Shown piece after piece: positions 16,690-25,944 of a stretch of 53,215 bases of DNA. The DNA is from an uncultured Bacteriovorax sp. (lineage in GTDB: Bacteria; Bdellovibrionota; Bacteriovoracia; Bacteriovoracales; Bacteriovoracaceae). The DNA lies in the NCBI GenBank assembly GCA_946480715.1, contig CAMLKK010000021.1, forward strand, positions 1-53,215, read 5' to 3'. Positions within the stretch are counted from its first letter, which is position 1, and each line of letters begins with the position of its first letter. Made by a program: the position numbers and the translations under genes. The notes below the pieces were generated by a model. It saw only the letters and a program-made list of their open reading frames with translations. It did not search any database and had not been told where the DNA came from.

Positions 16690-17745
16690 CTAATGACTAT
16701 GACAAACAGTCTCTTTCGGATAAATAGCTAAACGATCAGCTAGAGGAGGAGGGAGTTTCTGCATCTCAACCGACTTTTTGATGATGGCATGATTGAGAAT
16801 GGGATCAAATGAAGTGAATTTATCATTTATCGCACCAGTGAATTCACTATCAAGATCAAATGAATAAGAAGGTGTCTGGCAATTGTAATCAAATTGTTTG
16901 AGATCAATAACTCTTTGAAGGTTTAGTTTTGCAGTCGTTCTGAAGTTTATTGTACGCTCTGAGAGATTATAGATAATTTGCCAACGGTTACTTTCAGGAC
17001 CTCTAACATCCTGAAGAATGTTGAACACATATTGAATAGGATTTTTAGCATCATCTATAAATTTAGCTTTGTAATTTCCTTTTACGAATCTGTCTAGAGA
17101 ATCGCTGGAACCCATATTAATTGGTTTTGTTCCGCCGAAGCCCACATGTTCGCGAGCAAAATTTAAATGATCATCATACGTGCTGTTGGCCAATCCCGAA
17201 ATTTCTAGATCTTCTCCAGAGTGAGTCACAAGTTTTCCATCTATAAACTCAATCGTCATGCAGTTTTTAATATCGCAAGTGAAGTAATGTAATTTCGATC
17301 CCACAGGAGCGAGTCGTATGTTCGGTAAATCTGCTTCGAGTTTTTCGATCGATGAATAATTATCAAGTAAATATTGAATGAATTGTAATTCGTTAAATGA
17401 AGGGCGAGTATCAGCAGCAGGAAACACACTTGATTTAAGTTCAAGAGCATCGACCATCAATCCGACCTCATTCATGCCACCTGTTGGAAACTCTTTTCCG
17501 AATTGATTGAATGTTACACTTCCAAATTTTGACGTCCAAATTGTTGAGACATCAGTAGGGAGCAATCGAAGGCCTGTTTTGGTTACGTTTCTTTTGTTAG
17601 TAAAAATCAAACCATGACCATAGGACCAGTCAAAAGTTCTACCAACCCAATGTTGATTTTTAGGATAAAGAGAAAAAATCGTACAGGTGAACGCTGTTTG
17701 AATCGAAAAGATGATCATCGTCAGTGTTGTAAGAATTTGTTTCAT
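16690..17745 (-). CDS. Exported linear-amide C-N hydrolase (choloylglycine hydrolase-like Ntn enzyme)
   Basis: A 351-residue exported protein from the ATG at 17745, preceded by GGGGGT. The signal peptide ends ...TAFT and the next residue is Cys21, expected to be both the N-terminal residue after cleavage and the Ntn nucleophile. The N-terminal CTIFSLYP and VGRTFDWSYG fit the bile-salt hydrolase/penicillin V acylase fold, in which the Arg and Asp of GRTFDW help catalysis. Later segments GGMNEVGLMVDAL and SLDRFV also fit. The substrate is unknown; candidates are N-acyl amides, including acyl-homoserine lactones or peptidoglycan-derived amides. Confidence 0.8.
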   Translation of the reverse strand: MKQILTTLTMIIFSIQTAFTCTIFSLYPKNQHWVGRTFDWSYGHGLIFTNKRNVTKTGLRLLPTDVSTIWTSKFGSVTFNQFGKEFPTGGMNEVGLMVDALELKSSVFPAADTRPSFNELQFIQYLLDNYSSIEKLEADLPNIRLAPVGSKLHYFTCDIKNCMTIEFIDGKLVTHSGEDLEISGLANSTYDDHLNFAREHVGFGGTKPINMGSSDSLDRFVKGNYKAKFIDDAKNPIQYVFNILQDVRGPESNRWQIIYNLSERTINFRTTAKLNLQRVIDLKQFDYNCQTPSYSFDLDSEFTGAINDKFTSFDPILNHAIIKKSVEMQKLPPPLADRLAIYPKETVCHSH

Positions 17746-17854
17746 AATTACCCCCGTGATTAATTTAGGAAGGAAGGGATAAAGAGCAAATCTGCTACGC
17801 GCAAACGTTGATTCAAAAGATGACAATGGTAAAAAACTTTGTAACGCTTATGAG

Positions 17855-18892
17855 ATGAAAATAAAATACATAGGATTAACGTTCGCACTCTTATTATCAC
17901 TCGATGGTTTTTCAGCAGAAAAATTAAGAAGCTACCAAGTTTCGGTCAATCCATTGCGAATGAATCAAATTGCTTCACAGTTTGAAGTTGTCAAAAAACT
18001 CCCTAAAGGTTTTGAAGTCTATGTGCAGGAAGAGCGTGTTGCTGAATTTTTAAAACTCGCACCAACTGCCAAATTGCTCGAATTTAAGGTCAATGATTTT
18101 TCCGAAACTAAAGGTCTTAATCAATATAGAAAATACGCTGATGTTGAAAGTGATCTCAAAAAAATCGCAGAGTCATATCCTCAGATTGCCACACTTCAAA
18201 CTTACGGAGTGAGTAAGCAAGGCCGCAATCTCTATGCTTTGAAATTATCAACGGGAGGAGAGAACAAACCACGTTTGATGATGACAGCAGCTACCCATGG
18301 TGATGAGCTAATCACGACAGAAGTTTTATTTGCGCTCACTCAGGAATTACTTACTGGTTTTAACAAAGACTCGCGTTTAACAAAAATTTTAAATGCACGT
18401 GACATTTATATAGTTCCAGTTGTTAGTCCGGATAGTTTTGATGCTCGTGAACGTTATGTGCAGGGAAAAGATCCTAACCGCAGTTACCCGTGGCCGGATA
18501 AACCAGAGAATCCGAGTGTTGATGTTATTCAGGCCATGATGGATTTTACTAATAGTATGAAGTTTACAGGATCACTTGATCTTCATGCCTATGGAAGATT
18601 GGTTATGTACCCTTGGGGCTATACTCGTAAAACGCCACCCGCAAACGATGTCACAGGCTTCAAAGATATTGTTCAAACAATGGCAAAAGATAATCAATAT
18701 GAAGCTGGTCAAATATCAACGACAATTTATGTAGCAGCGGGAAGTAGTGCTGACTACTTCTACTGGAAGACTGGAACTCGTGCGATTGCAGCGGAACTAG
18801 GTCGCGATAAAGTGCCTGCATACAGTAAAATCCCGGCTATCGTAAATGAATCTCGTGAAATGGTTTGGAGCTTCTTAGAATATTTTAACTAA
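17855..18892 (+). CDS. Exported M14 family zinc carboxypeptidase
   Basis: A 345-residue protein with a signal peptide (cleavage near FSA-EK) and an N-terminal pro-region-like segment. The M14 catalytic domain starts at about residue 95 (LNQYRKYADVESDLKKIAE). Zinc ligands are H148-G-D-E151 and H244 (LDLHAYG). Arg/Asn of DPNRSYPW are substrate-binding, and the general base is Glu314 (AAELG). All key residues are present, so it should be active. It may trim peptides or peptidoglycan stems in the periplasm or outside the cell. Its stop codon overlaps that of the convergent MAPEG gene. Confidence 0.9.
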   Translation: MKIKYIGLTFALLLSLDGFSAEKLRSYQVSVNPLRMNQIASQFEVVKKLPKGFEVYVQEERVAEFLKLAPTAKLLEFKVNDFSETKGLNQYRKYADVESDLKKIAESYPQIATLQTYGVSKQGRNLYALKLSTGGENKPRLMMTAATHGDELITTEVLFALTQELLTGFNKDSRLTKILNARDIYIVPVVSPDSFDARERYVQGKDPNRSYPWPDKPENPSVDVIQAMMDFTNSMKFTGSLDLHAYGRLVMYPWGYTRKTPPANDVTGFKDIVQTMAKDNQYEAGQISTTIYVAAGSSADYFYWKTGTRAIAAELGRDKVPAYSKIPAIVNESREMVWSFLEYFN

Positions 18893-19308
18893 GCAACCAT
18901 CATTCCCAGCTTAATCGCCATTATCATGAGAACGATCCAACTGAGTCCGTATAAACTCATTCTTGGAATGATTTTATTTGAAGTTAGATGAATCACACTA
19001 TGAAGAGCTCTCAAAACGAAATACGACCATGCAAGTGTAAGCATGACATGATCAACGTTTTGAGTGATTAATGAAAAGGCACACACCGTGTAGAAGAGCA
19101 CCGGAACTTCAAATAGATTTGAAAAATTTCTTTCTGCTTGCGCTTGTTTAGATGGAATTTGTGTCGGCATATTGTATGTCTTGAAATAGCGAAAATCGAC
19201 CTGTCCAGATTTGATTCCCTTCACCCTTAAGACGAACATTCTTACGAGAACCACTGCTGTTAGAATGATCATTGAGAGCACAGGATAATAAATAAGATTT
19301 GGATTCAT
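18889..19308 (-). CDS. MAPEG family membrane protein
   Basis: A 139-residue protein with four hydrophobic helices. The central QAQAERNFSNLFEVPVLFYT is the hallmark of MAPEG (microsomal glutathione transferase/leukotriene synthase-like) proteins. Bacterial members are mostly of unknown substrate. GAGGA lies immediately before two successive ATGs; I use the second (19308) because the first leaves no spacer. The stop codon overlaps that of the convergent carboxypeptidase gene. Confidence 0.87.
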   Translation of the reverse strand: MNPNLIYYPVLSMIILTAVVLVRMFVLRVKGIKSGQVDFRYFKTYNMPTQIPSKQAQAERNFSNLFEVPVLFYTVCAFSLITQNVDHVMLTLAWSYFVLRALHSVIHLTSNKIIPRMSLYGLSWIVLMIMAIKLGMMVA

Positions 19309-19424
19309 CATTCCTCAACTATTTTAAATTTTAGATTATTTATCTGACGATAATGATTTCATAACGTCTTATTGTTTGGCCACAATCTTGTTTAAGTCAC
19401 CACTTATCTCTAAATTATTTTGGT

Positions 19425-19940
19425 TTGAAGGATTCTTCACACAAAAGACGTAATCGAAATCGATTTTTATTCCGAATTGCTCACGATCTCCATGTCATGG
19501 TTAACGATATGATTGAAGTTTTTCAGGACCAACTTAAAAAGAACAATATCTCTTTTGAGTCGATTCTTTCGAATGAGGATCTCATTATTGATTGTAGAAG
19601 CTCACAAATTGCTCAGGTGATTCTTAATCTTATAAGCAATAGTTGCGATGCCATTAAATGTATAGATGAACGTTGGATTAAACTTGAAACAAAAGCGTGC
19701 GAAGATTTTGTCACGTTAAGTATCACGGATAGCGGTAAAGGAATTCCAGTTCATATTCAGCAAAAGATTTTCGAAACTTTTTATACGTCAAAAGCAGCAG
19801 GTGAAGGAACTGGACTTGGATTATCTATTTCTAAGAAAATCATTGAATCTCATAATGGAACATTAGAGCTGGATCCATCATCTCCAAATACAAAATTTGT
19901 GATTACTTTCAAGCGACACAAGGACTGTTTAGCCGCTTAG
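19425..19940 (+). CDS. Stand-alone histidine-kinase ATPase domain, possibly a truncated kinase
   Basis: From residue 25 onward this is a full HATPase_c domain: N box VILNLISNSCDAI, G1 DSGKGIP, F box FETFYTSK and G2 GEGTGLGLSI. No DHp domain with a phospho-accepting His precedes it, and only about 115 bp separate it from the upstream gene, so none is missing in a shifted frame nearby. The only start that gives the full frame is TTG (19425), without a ribosome site. An ATG at 19497 is an alternative. It may be a kinase remnant or an orphan ATPase acting on a partner. Its stop overlaps that of the convergent next gene. Confidence 0.6.
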   Translation: MKDSSHKRRNRNRFLFRIAHDLHVMVNDMIEVFQDQLKKNNISFESILSNEDLIIDCRSSQIAQVILNLISNSCDAIKCIDERWIKLETKACEDFVTLSITDSGKGIPVHIQQKIFETFYTSKAAGEGTGLGLSISKKIIESHNGTLELDPSSPNTKFVITFKRHKDCLAA

Positions 19941-20326
19941 GCGATTTTCAAAAAGCGACTATATTGTAGAAGACCATTGCATTGATCTGCATTCAGTGGT
20001 GTTGTCAAAAAAGTGAGATAACCCAGAGTCATCCATTTTATTTTTTCTTCTCTCGAGAGTTCCTTTTTGGTCATAAGAAAAAAATCTGTCGTTGAAAAAA
20101 TCTTTTCTACACTTGCCATGATGATAAAATTTTGGGCGAATTTGGGATCATCTCCCCACACAATCACATTTTGAATTTGTTCTTTTTTTAGAAGCTCCAG
20201 CATCTTTGCTGGTTTTTGTGACCATAGATGCATCACTTTTGAAGTGCTTAAATTATCAAACATAAAGTTAACATTCTTATCACTGAAATCTGGATGGATT
20301 ATGGCAAAAGTTGATTGATACATCAT
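19937..20326 (-). CDS. Hypothetical protein, weakly like a degenerate receiver domain
   Basis: A 129-residue cytoplasmic protein starting at the ATG at 20326, which has AGGAG 8 nt upstream. Strand-like segments VIVWGDD and a late GYLTFLTTPLN, in a protein of receiver-domain size, recall a response-regulator fold. The phospho-accepting Asp and the conserved Lys (KP replaced by TP) are not evident. This reading is speculative. The position between an orphan kinase ATPase and cheY gives some support. Confidence 0.5.
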   Translation of the reverse strand: MMYQSTFAIIHPDFSDKNVNFMFDNLSTSKVMHLWSQKPAKMLELLKKEQIQNVIVWGDDPKFAQNFIIMASVEKIFSTTDFFLMTKKELSREEKIKWMTLGYLTFLTTPLNADQCNGLLQYSRFLKIA

Positions 20327-20466
20327 AGTATTAACTCCTGATCTTCCTATCGACAACTCAGCCAATAGTATAAGATATTTGGCCCATCATTTTATGAAGA
20401 TGACTTCACATCTCAAAAAACCAACTACTGTTAGAATGAGACCATTAATAATCAAAGGGACTACAC

Positions 20467-20835
20467 ATGCGTATCTTGATTGTCGATGATTCAAAAGCAA
20501 TATATTCAATGGTCTCCGCCATGCTGAACGAAGCTGGACATTCCACTGTCTGGGCGGAAGATGGCCAAAAGGCCGTAGACACGATTAAAGGGCAGGGAAC
20601 AGATTTTGATGTCATTTTATTAGACTGGAATATGCCAGTGATGAATGGGCCTGAGTTTTTGGAACTGAATCTTAAGGAAAATTTCACTAAAGCACCTATC
20701 GTCATGATGACGACAGAGAATTCACCCGAGGCGATTAAAAAGGCACTAAGTTTAAATGCTGCCGAATATATTATGAAGCCTTTTACGAGTGATATTTTGA
20801 TTAATAAACTGACATTACTTGAGATGATGTTTTAA
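20467..20835 (+). CDS. cheY: CheY-type response regulator
   Basis: A 122-residue single receiver domain: acidic pair in IVDDSK, phospho-accepting Asp53 (LLDWNMP), Thr in MMTTENS and Lys in IMKPF. AGGGA is 6 nt before the ATG. It is the first gene of the chemotaxis cluster, 14 nt before cheR, and is the likely phosphate acceptor from the hybrid CheA. Whether it acts on a flagellar motor or another output is not shown by the window; no flagellar gene is present. Confidence 0.93.
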   Translation: MRILIVDDSKAIYSMVSAMLNEAGHSTVWAEDGQKAVDTIKGQGTDFDVILLDWNMPVMNGPEFLELNLKENFTKAPIVMMTTENSPEAIKKALSLNAAEYIMKPFTSDILINKLTLLEMMF

Positions 20836-20849
20836 GACTGGGTACATAC

Positions 20850-21665
20850 ATGTATACAAACGAAATATACAAATTTTTCGCAGACATCATTTATAAAAAA
20901 ACAGGCATGGTCTACGCAGACAATGACTATTATAGACTGGATGCTCGATTAGCACAGTTGCAGAACTATTTTCAATTGGGTTCAGGAGAGCAACTAAAAG
21001 TGCTCTATGAAAAATCCATTACGAATGAAATGCAGAATGTTCTCATTAATATCACAACGAACAATGAGACTTACTTTTTCCGTGATGTGAAGCCGTTCAG
21101 TGTTCTTTCAAAAAAATTAATTCCGGAGCTGCTTACTTCCAATCCGTCTTCTTTAAATATTTGGAGTGCTGCTTGCTCGACGGGACAAGAACTCTTCTCC
21201 ATTCTCATGAGTTTAAAAAACAGCTGTACTGAAACAGACTTTAAAAGAATTAATGTTGAAGGTTCAGACATCTCACAACAGGCCTTGGAGAAAGCAAAAA
21301 AAGCCGTCTATAATGGTTTGGATGTCCAGAGAGGACTTCCGGCACCACTTCTCGTAAAACACTTCGAACAGCTCGAGGCAGATCAATGGTTGATCAAACA
21401 AGATCTGAGAGATAAAGCTCGTTTCTTCGAATTTAATCTCCTGCTAGGTTCATATCCTCAATCGAAATACGATGTCATATTTTGTCGCAACATTCTCATT
21501 TATCAGAACAAAGAAAACAAAGAGGCCATAATCCAAAAGTTATATAATGCTCTTAAACCGGGCGGATATTTAATTTTAGGATCTGGTGAAAGTCTAATTT
21601 CACTAAAAACTGATTTAGTTCAATCGACGTTTGACGATTTCTCAGTCTACCGTCGTAATTTGTGA
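20850..21665 (+). CDS. cheR: Chemotaxis protein methyltransferase CheR
   Basis: The 271-residue SAM-dependent enzyme methylates glutamates of chemoreceptors. The N-terminal helical domain (about 1-75) is followed by TTNNETYFFRD, SAM-binding WSAACSTGQELFS (about 105-117) and VIFCRNILIYQ, all standard CheR motifs. The ribosome site is weak. Its substrate is probably the soluble MCP at the end of the cluster. Confidence 0.95.
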   Translation: MYTNEIYKFFADIIYKKTGMVYADNDYYRLDARLAQLQNYFQLGSGEQLKVLYEKSITNEMQNVLINITTNNETYFFRDVKPFSVLSKKLIPELLTSNPSSLNIWSAACSTGQELFSILMSLKNSCTETDFKRINVEGSDISQQALEKAKKAVYNGLDVQRGLPAPLLVKHFEQLEADQWLIKQDLRDKARFFEFNLLLGSYPQSKYDVIFCRNILIYQNKENKEAIIQKLYNALKPGGYLILGSGESLISLKTDLVQSTFDDFSVYRRNL

Positions 21666-21757
21666 AGTCTTAATCACAAATCCAATCTCGGGCCTATACC
21701 TCTAAATTTTGGCGAAATGTATGTCGAACATAGTTCCAACTACTAAGCGAGATAGAT

Positions 21758-24454
21758 ATGAATCAAGATTTAATTAGAGAGTACTTACTGGAGTCATTTG
21801 AAAATCTTTCGCTATTGGCCCAGGAACTCACGACGCTCGAACAACAACCTGGAGATCAGGAGCTCATTAACTCAATCTTTCGTAAGGTGCACACGCTAAA
21901 AGGTGGTGCAGGTTTTTTAGGTTTTAAAAAACTTCAGGAGCTCACGCATGCAGGAGAGTCGCTTCTTGATCGAATTCGTGAAGGTAAACTGAAAGTCTCT
22001 TCTCCCATTTGCGATATTCTTTTAGAGTTCACAGATGCTTCACTTGAAATTTTAAAATACATTGAAGCCAACCAAAAAGAACCAGCGAAAGCGCAGGAAG
22101 CTTTAATTGTTCGTCTCAATCAGATTCTAAGGCCAGCTTCAATGAATGCAAAACTTGAATTAAATGAGCCATCAATTTTAACGGGAATTAAAGTTCCTGG
22201 TGAACTGTTTGAAGACAACGTTCAAGTTGTAAACATTTCTCCAAAAATCTCACTTGCTGCTGTCGTCGTTGAATCGAAGGAAGTTGTAGTGGAATCAAAA
22301 GAACTGAAAGAAATTAAAGAGGTAATTAAAGAATCAAAAGAATTTAAGGATGAAAACTTAGATGCAGGAAAAAATGCCGGCGTAGCAGATTCCGTCGTTC
22401 GCGTAAACGTCCAGCTTTTGGATAAAATTATGAACGTGGTAGGTGAACTTGTTCTGAGTAGAAATCAACTTCTTCAATATGCAAGCACCCAGGATTTGAG
22501 TGAACTCAATCGAATGGCCCAGCAGCTGAATACAATTACCAGTGAATTGCAAACAGACATTATGACGACAAGGATGCAACCTGTTGGCAGCGTTCTCTCG
22601 AAATTTGAAAGAATTGTGAGAGATCTGGCCAGAAGCCAGGATAAAAAAATAAAACTTGAGATTATAGGAAAAGAAACGGAACTAGATAAAACTTTATTGG
22701 AAGCAATTCGTGATCCTCTCACGCACCTTATTCGAAATTCAGTAGATCATGGAATTGAAAAAGCGGAAGTGCGAAAACAAAGAGGGAAACCTGAGGAAGG
22801 CAAAATTGTCATCAGCGCTTTCCATGAATCAGGACAAGTGAGCATCGAAATCAAAGACGATGGTAACGGAATTGATCCTCAAAAAATCATCGCGAAAGCT
22901 TTGCAGAAAGGGATTTTAACTCCAGATCAGATTAAAAATATGTCTGCAAAACAAATTTTGCAGATTATCTTTATGCCAGGTTTTTCAACTGCAGAACAGG
23001 TGACTAATATCTCAGGTCGCGGTGTTGGAATGGATGTTGTTAAAAGCAACGTAGAAAAGATTGGGGGTTCTGTAGATATTTTTTCAGAAGTAGGAAGTGG
23101 TTCAACTTTTAAATTAAAAATTCCACTTACACTGGCCATTGTGCCTGCTCTAGTTGTCAAAGATAAAGGTGAAACTTTTGCTATTCCTCAGATGAGTCTG
23201 GTTGAACTCGTTCGTTTTGAGACGAGCGATGAAAATCTAAAACTTGAGAAACTTCATGGTTCAGAGTTTTTTAGACTTCGTGGGGAGCTCATTCCTATTT
23301 TTAGACTGAGTCAACAATTAGGATTGAAAGGAACTAAATCTACATCAGATTTAATATCTGATGAAAGTGTGAATATTGTTGTCTTGAACACTGACGGTAA
23401 AATATATGGTTTGATTGTAGATCTTATTCTTGATACAGAAGAAATTGTCGTTAAACCTCTAAGCAAAGAATTAAAGTCTTTAAGCTTCTACGCAGGAGCA
23501 ACGATTATGGGCGATGGTAACGTCTCACTTATACTCGATGCCACAGGATTCTACCATCACGCAGATAAAGGTCATGGGCAAAAAGTTGATCGTGCTTCAC
23601 AGAATGATGAACTAAATGAAGAAATGATTGCTCAAGATTCACAGGAACTTCTTCTCTGTGAGTTGGGCGATAATCGGCAATATGCAATTCCACTAATTTT
23701 CGTTAATCGCCTCGAAGAGTTTCAGCTTTCAGCAGTTGAATGGTCAGGGGATAATGCTCTAATAAAATACGGCAATATTCCTATGCCTCTCATCAATCTG
23801 GAACAATCTCTAAATCTTCGCGGGGAAAATGTTATCAATTTTCCTAGACCTGATGGCATTGTTCCGTGTGTAGTTATTAAAGTTAGGAATCATTTGTTTG
23901 GTCTTGTCGTAAAAGAAATTAATGACATTCAACAAACTGATGGATCAATACATACAGATTCTGTCGATAGAGCGGGTCTCATGGGGACTGTGTTTATAAA
24001 AAACAAAATGATCACCATGCTCGATCTTCATTCGATTCTTAGTGAGCACAAGCTAGGAAAAGTAATTTTTAAAAATAGTTCAAAGAAAAGCCGCGGGAAA
24101 ATTTTAGTTGTTGATGATTCCTTACTCTACCAGAGGATTCACAAAGATTTTCTAGAGGAAGAAGGATTTGAAGTGACGACGGCACTCAACGGACAGGATG
24201 CATTTGAGATCTTACAGGCCGATGCAAATTTTAAGCTCATTATTACAGATATTGAAATGCCAATAATGGATGGATGGGCCCTATCAAGCCGGATTCGCCA
24301 AAATTTGCTTTCTCACAAAGCGACTCCAATCATTGCCGTGTCTACTAAAGTGTCGGCCCATGATAAAGAGAAAGGCACAAAATGTGGTTTCACAGAACAT
24401 GTTGATAAAACTGATAAGTCCATTTTGAAAAAAATTATTTCTGAATACGTTTGA
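21758..24454 (+). CDS. cheA: Hybrid chemotaxis kinase CheA with two CheW-like domains and a C-terminal receiver
   Basis: The 898-residue protein has an HPt domain (about 1-105, His45 in VHTLKGGAGF), then a charged Lys/Glu/Ser/Val repeat linker at about 170-205 in place of a clear P2 domain. A dimerisation domain (about 208-270) leads to the ATPase core with HLIRNSVDHGIE, DDGNGID and GRGVGMDVV. A first CheW-like domain lies at about 460-600 and a second at about 625-765. The receiver domain (about 780-898) has Asp831 in TDIEMPIMDG. A CheA with a fused receiver is known from FrzE-like systems; the receiver may act as a phosphate sink or output. It is 92 nt after cheR. Confidence 0.95.
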   Translation: MNQDLIREYLLESFENLSLLAQELTTLEQQPGDQELINSIFRKVHTLKGGAGFLGFKKLQELTHAGESLLDRIREGKLKVSSPICDILLEFTDASLEILKYIEANQKEPAKAQEALIVRLNQILRPASMNAKLELNEPSILTGIKVPGELFEDNVQVVNISPKISLAAVVVESKEVVVESKELKEIKEVIKESKEFKDENLDAGKNAGVADSVVRVNVQLLDKIMNVVGELVLSRNQLLQYASTQDLSELNRMAQQLNTITSELQTDIMTTRMQPVGSVLSKFERIVRDLARSQDKKIKLEIIGKETELDKTLLEAIRDPLTHLIRNSVDHGIEKAEVRKQRGKPEEGKIVISAFHESGQVSIEIKDDGNGIDPQKIIAKALQKGILTPDQIKNMSAKQILQIIFMPGFSTAEQVTNISGRGVGMDVVKSNVEKIGGSVDIFSEVGSGSTFKLKIPLTLAIVPALVVKDKGETFAIPQMSLVELVRFETSDENLKLEKLHGSEFFRLRGELIPIFRLSQQLGLKGTKSTSDLISDESVNIVVLNTDGKIYGLIVDLILDTEEIVVKPLSKELKSLSFYAGATIMGDGNVSLILDATGFYHHADKGHGQKVDRASQNDELNEEMIAQDSQELLLCELGDNRQYAIPLIFVNRLEEFQLSAVEWSGDNALIKYGNIPMPLINLEQSLNLRGENVINFPRPDGIVPCVVIKVRNHLFGLVVKEINDIQQTDGSIHTDSVDRAGLMGTVFIKNKMITMLDLHSILSEHKLGKVIFKNSSKKSRGKILVVDDSLLYQRIHKDFLEEEGFEVTTALNGQDAFEILQADANFKLIITDIEMPIMDGWALSSRIRQNLLSHKATPIIAVSTKVSAHDKEKGTKCGFTEHVDKTDKSILKKIISEYV

Positions 24455-24466
24455 TTGGGAGTGAAA

Positions 24467-24916
24467 ATGAAAGCAACTAAAGAGCATCATGAAACTAATC
24501 AATACTGCGGATTTAGAATTGCAGATGAAAGCTTCGCTATTTCAGTTCTAAAAGTGCAAGAAGTTATTAAGGCCTATCAGCTTACACGCATTCCGCAGGC
24601 ACCTTTGCATATAAAAGGGCTCATTAATTTACGTGGTCAAATCATGACGGCCGTAAGTCTAAGAAATATTTTCGGCCTACCCGAAAGAGAAAACTCAGAT
24701 GATCATATGAATATTGTGATTCAGGTAGGCGATGATATTTATGCACTGGAAGTCGATGAGATTTTAGACGTCATTGAAGTTTCATCTGATACATATGAAA
24801 GAACACCCGAAAATTTAGATGCGAGTTTTCGCCAATACATAAGCGGCGTTTATAAACTTAAGGAAGACATCCTCATGATCGTTGACCTTAATAAACTACT
24901 GGCCGAAGGTGCTTAA
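24467..24916 (+). CDS. cheW: CheW coupling protein
   Basis: A 149-residue single CheW domain that links CheA to receptors. Motifs are QYCGFRIADESFAI, QEVIKAYQLTRIPQAP and IKGLINLRGQIMTAVSLR. Start is the ATG at 24467 with GGGAG 5 nt upstream, not the TTG adjoining the cheA stop. Its stop overlaps the cheB start (TAATG), indicating translational coupling. Confidence 0.95.
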   Translation: MKATKEHHETNQYCGFRIADESFAISVLKVQEVIKAYQLTRIPQAPLHIKGLINLRGQIMTAVSLRNIFGLPERENSDDHMNIVIQVGDDIYALEVDEILDVIEVSSDTYERTPENLDASFRQYISGVYKLKEDILMIVDLNKLLAEGA

Positions 24917-25935
24917 TGAAAATTATGGTCGTTGACGATTCCATTGTGTTTCGTTCTGCCATTTCGCAATCTCTCTATGATGCTGGTTTAGAAGTGGCCA
25001 AGACGGCTTCTAATGGGAAAATTGCACTTGATCTTGTTCATGCAATTACTGACTTTGATCTCATCATCATAGACCTTGAAATGCCCGTTATGGATGGTCT
25101 GACGGCCATCGAAGAAATTCGCAAGATCAATAAAGAAGTCACGATAATTGTCTTTTCTTCGCAAACAATGAAAGGCGTTGAAAAAACTTTTCAGGCCTTG
25201 AGCGCTGGTGCCAATGATTTTTTAGCAAAACCAACAGGAAGTGATAATTCCGGCATTGATTTTATCAAGGCAGAACTTATACCAAAAGTTTTCGCTTTCA
25301 AGGATCAGGCAAAAAAAATTAGACAAAAAGAAACTCCCGCGCCAGCAATAGAAATAAGGCCCATGTCTGTCCAGCGCAAGGTTGATCTACTCATCATTGG
25401 TTGCTCTACGGGGGGACCTGATGTTTTAGGAAAAATTTTCAAAGATATTAACATTAAACTTAGAACTCCAGTTCTCATCGTTCAGCATATGCCACCGATG
25501 TTCACCGAAAAGTTGGCAGAAAATTTAAATACACATTCTCCGTTAACAGTCGTTGAAGCTAAAGAAGGAATGATGTTGCAGCCCAATCATGTTTATATCG
25601 CTCCAGGAGATTGGCACATGAAAACTGCTGATAATCAAATTTATCTTAATCAAGATGAGCGTGTTTGTTTTGTCAGACCTTCTGTAGATGTTCTTCTTCG
25701 CTCAGCTGTGCATACACCTCATAAAAAAATCGCAGTTATTGTTTTAACGGGCATGGGAGAAGATGGTGCCGCTGGTTGTTCTGCTCTCAATTCTCGCGAT
25801 GTAGATATCTACATTCAAGACAAAGAATCAAGTGTTGTGTGGGGAATGCCGGGAGCCGTTCAGCGGGCCGTGCCTTCTGCGGAAATAATACAACTCAAAG
25901 ATATGGCCACGCTAATTATGAAAATAGCGGGATAA
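24916..25935 (+). CDS. cheB: CheB receptor methylesterase
   Basis: A 339-residue two-domain protein. The receiver domain has phospho-accepting Asp53 (IIDLEMPVMDG). The methylesterase domain has Ser164 (IGCSTGGP), His191 (VQHMPP) and an Asp in GMGEDGAAG, completing the catalytic triad. It removes methyl groups from receptor glutamates and opposes CheR. It overlaps the cheW stop by one base. Confidence 0.96.
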   Translation: MKIMVVDDSIVFRSAISQSLYDAGLEVAKTASNGKIALDLVHAITDFDLIIIDLEMPVMDGLTAIEEIRKINKEVTIIVFSSQTMKGVEKTFQALSAGANDFLAKPTGSDNSGIDFIKAELIPKVFAFKDQAKKIRQKETPAPAIEIRPMSVQRKVDLLIIGCSTGGPDVLGKIFKDINIKLRTPVLIVQHMPPMFTEKLAENLNTHSPLTVVEAKEGMMLQPNHVYIAPGDWHMKTADNQIYLNQDERVCFVRPSVDVLLRSAVHTPHKKIAVIVLTGMGEDGAAGCSALNSRDVDIYIQDKESSVVWGMPGAVQRAVPSAEIIQLKDMATLIMKIAG

Positions 25936-25944
25936 GGATCGATT

